This document shows, one piece after another, positions 5,119 through 5,272 of a stretch of DNA of 5,272 bases; positions within the stretch are counted from its first letter, which is position 1; every line of letters begins with the position of its first letter. The DNA lies in the NCBI GenBank assembly GCA_021789755.1, contig JAJYJD010000261.1, positions 1 through 5,272 of the forward strand, written 5' to 3'. Origin of the DNA: Bacteroidota bacterium (GTDB taxonomy: Bacteria; Bacteroidota; Ignavibacteria; Kryptoniales; JAKASW01). Both the position numbers and the translations under genes were made by a program. The notes under the pieces were generated by a model that saw nothing but the letters and a program-made list of their open reading frames with translations, had not been told where the DNA came from and ran no database searches.

Positions 5119-5272
5119 TCACGCCGTCTGCGGAAGCGCGAACTTGGACGGCAGAGCCCCGTAATAAGTCGACGCGAGTTCCTCTACGCCGACATTAATT
5201 GTCTCATTGATTTGCAACGCGTCACCCGAGACGACCCCTATCACTTCGAGTGGAAGGTGAAGCGATTTTGCC
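5119..5272 (-). CDS. purL: Phosphoribosylformylglycinamidine synthase subunit PurL, C-terminal end (partial)
   Basis: Only the last 50 residues are present; the gene enters from the right edge and stops at TGA 5119-5121. The visible protein runs AKSLHLPLEVIGVVSGDALQ, then INETINVGVEELASTYYGAL, then PSKFALPQTA. A V-x-x-GDALQI strand pair followed by VEELASTYYGALP matches the closing segment of the PurL synthetase subunit, where an ELxxAYxGALP-like helix ends the protein. PurL (with PurS and PurQ) converts FGAR, ATP and glutamine to FGAM in de novo purine synthesis. The catalytic and ATP-binding parts lie outside the window, so the call rests on the tail alone; other AIR-synthase superfamily members (ThiL, SelD, HypE) share the fold but lack this terminal helix pattern as I know it. 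A 249-bp gap separates it from the phosphorylase. Confidence 0.72.
   Translation of the reverse strand, partial: AKSLHLPLEVIGVVSGDALQINETINVGVEELASTYYGALPSKFALPQTA

Noticed and set aside
1..5272. CRISPR array, tRNA/rRNA gene, insertion sequence or defence system
   Set aside because: No regularly spaced identical repeats, no clover-leaf or rRNA sequence, no transposase or nuclease motifs on either strand; the coding space is fully used by four metabolic or membrane genes.

Overview
The window reads as ordinary chromosomal DNA of a mid-GC bacterium, by eye slightly above 50% GC. It carries central carbon and nucleotide metabolism genes, all four transcribed from the minus strand (right to left). 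I cannot fix the taxon from sequence alone. The compact alpha-glucan phosphorylase with an SGQK cofactor-lysine motif and the repeat-rich gaps would suit an uncultured lineage, perhaps near the Ignavibacteria/Chlorobi side of the FCB group, but that is a weak guess.

Layout in order of transcription. (1) 5272-5119: the last 50 residues of a protein best read as PurL, the synthetase subunit of phosphoribosylformylglycinamidine synthase. (2) A 249-bp gap with a paired 10-bp direct repeat, a degenerate short palindromic repeat and a possible promoter. (3) 4869-2755: a complete 704-residue alpha-glucan (glycogen/maltodextrin) phosphorylase with an N-terminal DUF3417-type segment and an intact PLP-lysine motif. 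(4) A 140-bp gap whose first part, overlapping the phosphorylase stop codon, is a degenerate 21-bp tandem repeat studded with GATC at multiples of 7 bp. (5) 2614-620: a complete 664-residue transketolase with all the expected thiamine-diphosphate motifs. (6) A 398-bp gene-free gap made largely of degenerate inverted repeats. (7) 221-1: the N-terminal 73 codons of an integral membrane protein that runs off the left edge.

Together the genes suggest a loose metabolic theme. Phosphorolysis of glycogen gives glucose-1-phosphate, the non-oxidative pentose phosphate pathway (transketolase) can turn hexose phosphates into ribose-5-phosphate, and PurL uses a ribose-5-phosphate-derived intermediate in purine synthesis. 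This is inference from adjacency; the 140-398 bp gaps argue against a tight operon. I see no new defence, mobile or secondary-metabolism system here. The most unusual DNA is non-coding: the phased GATC repeat and at least three different degenerate palindromic repeats in the gaps.
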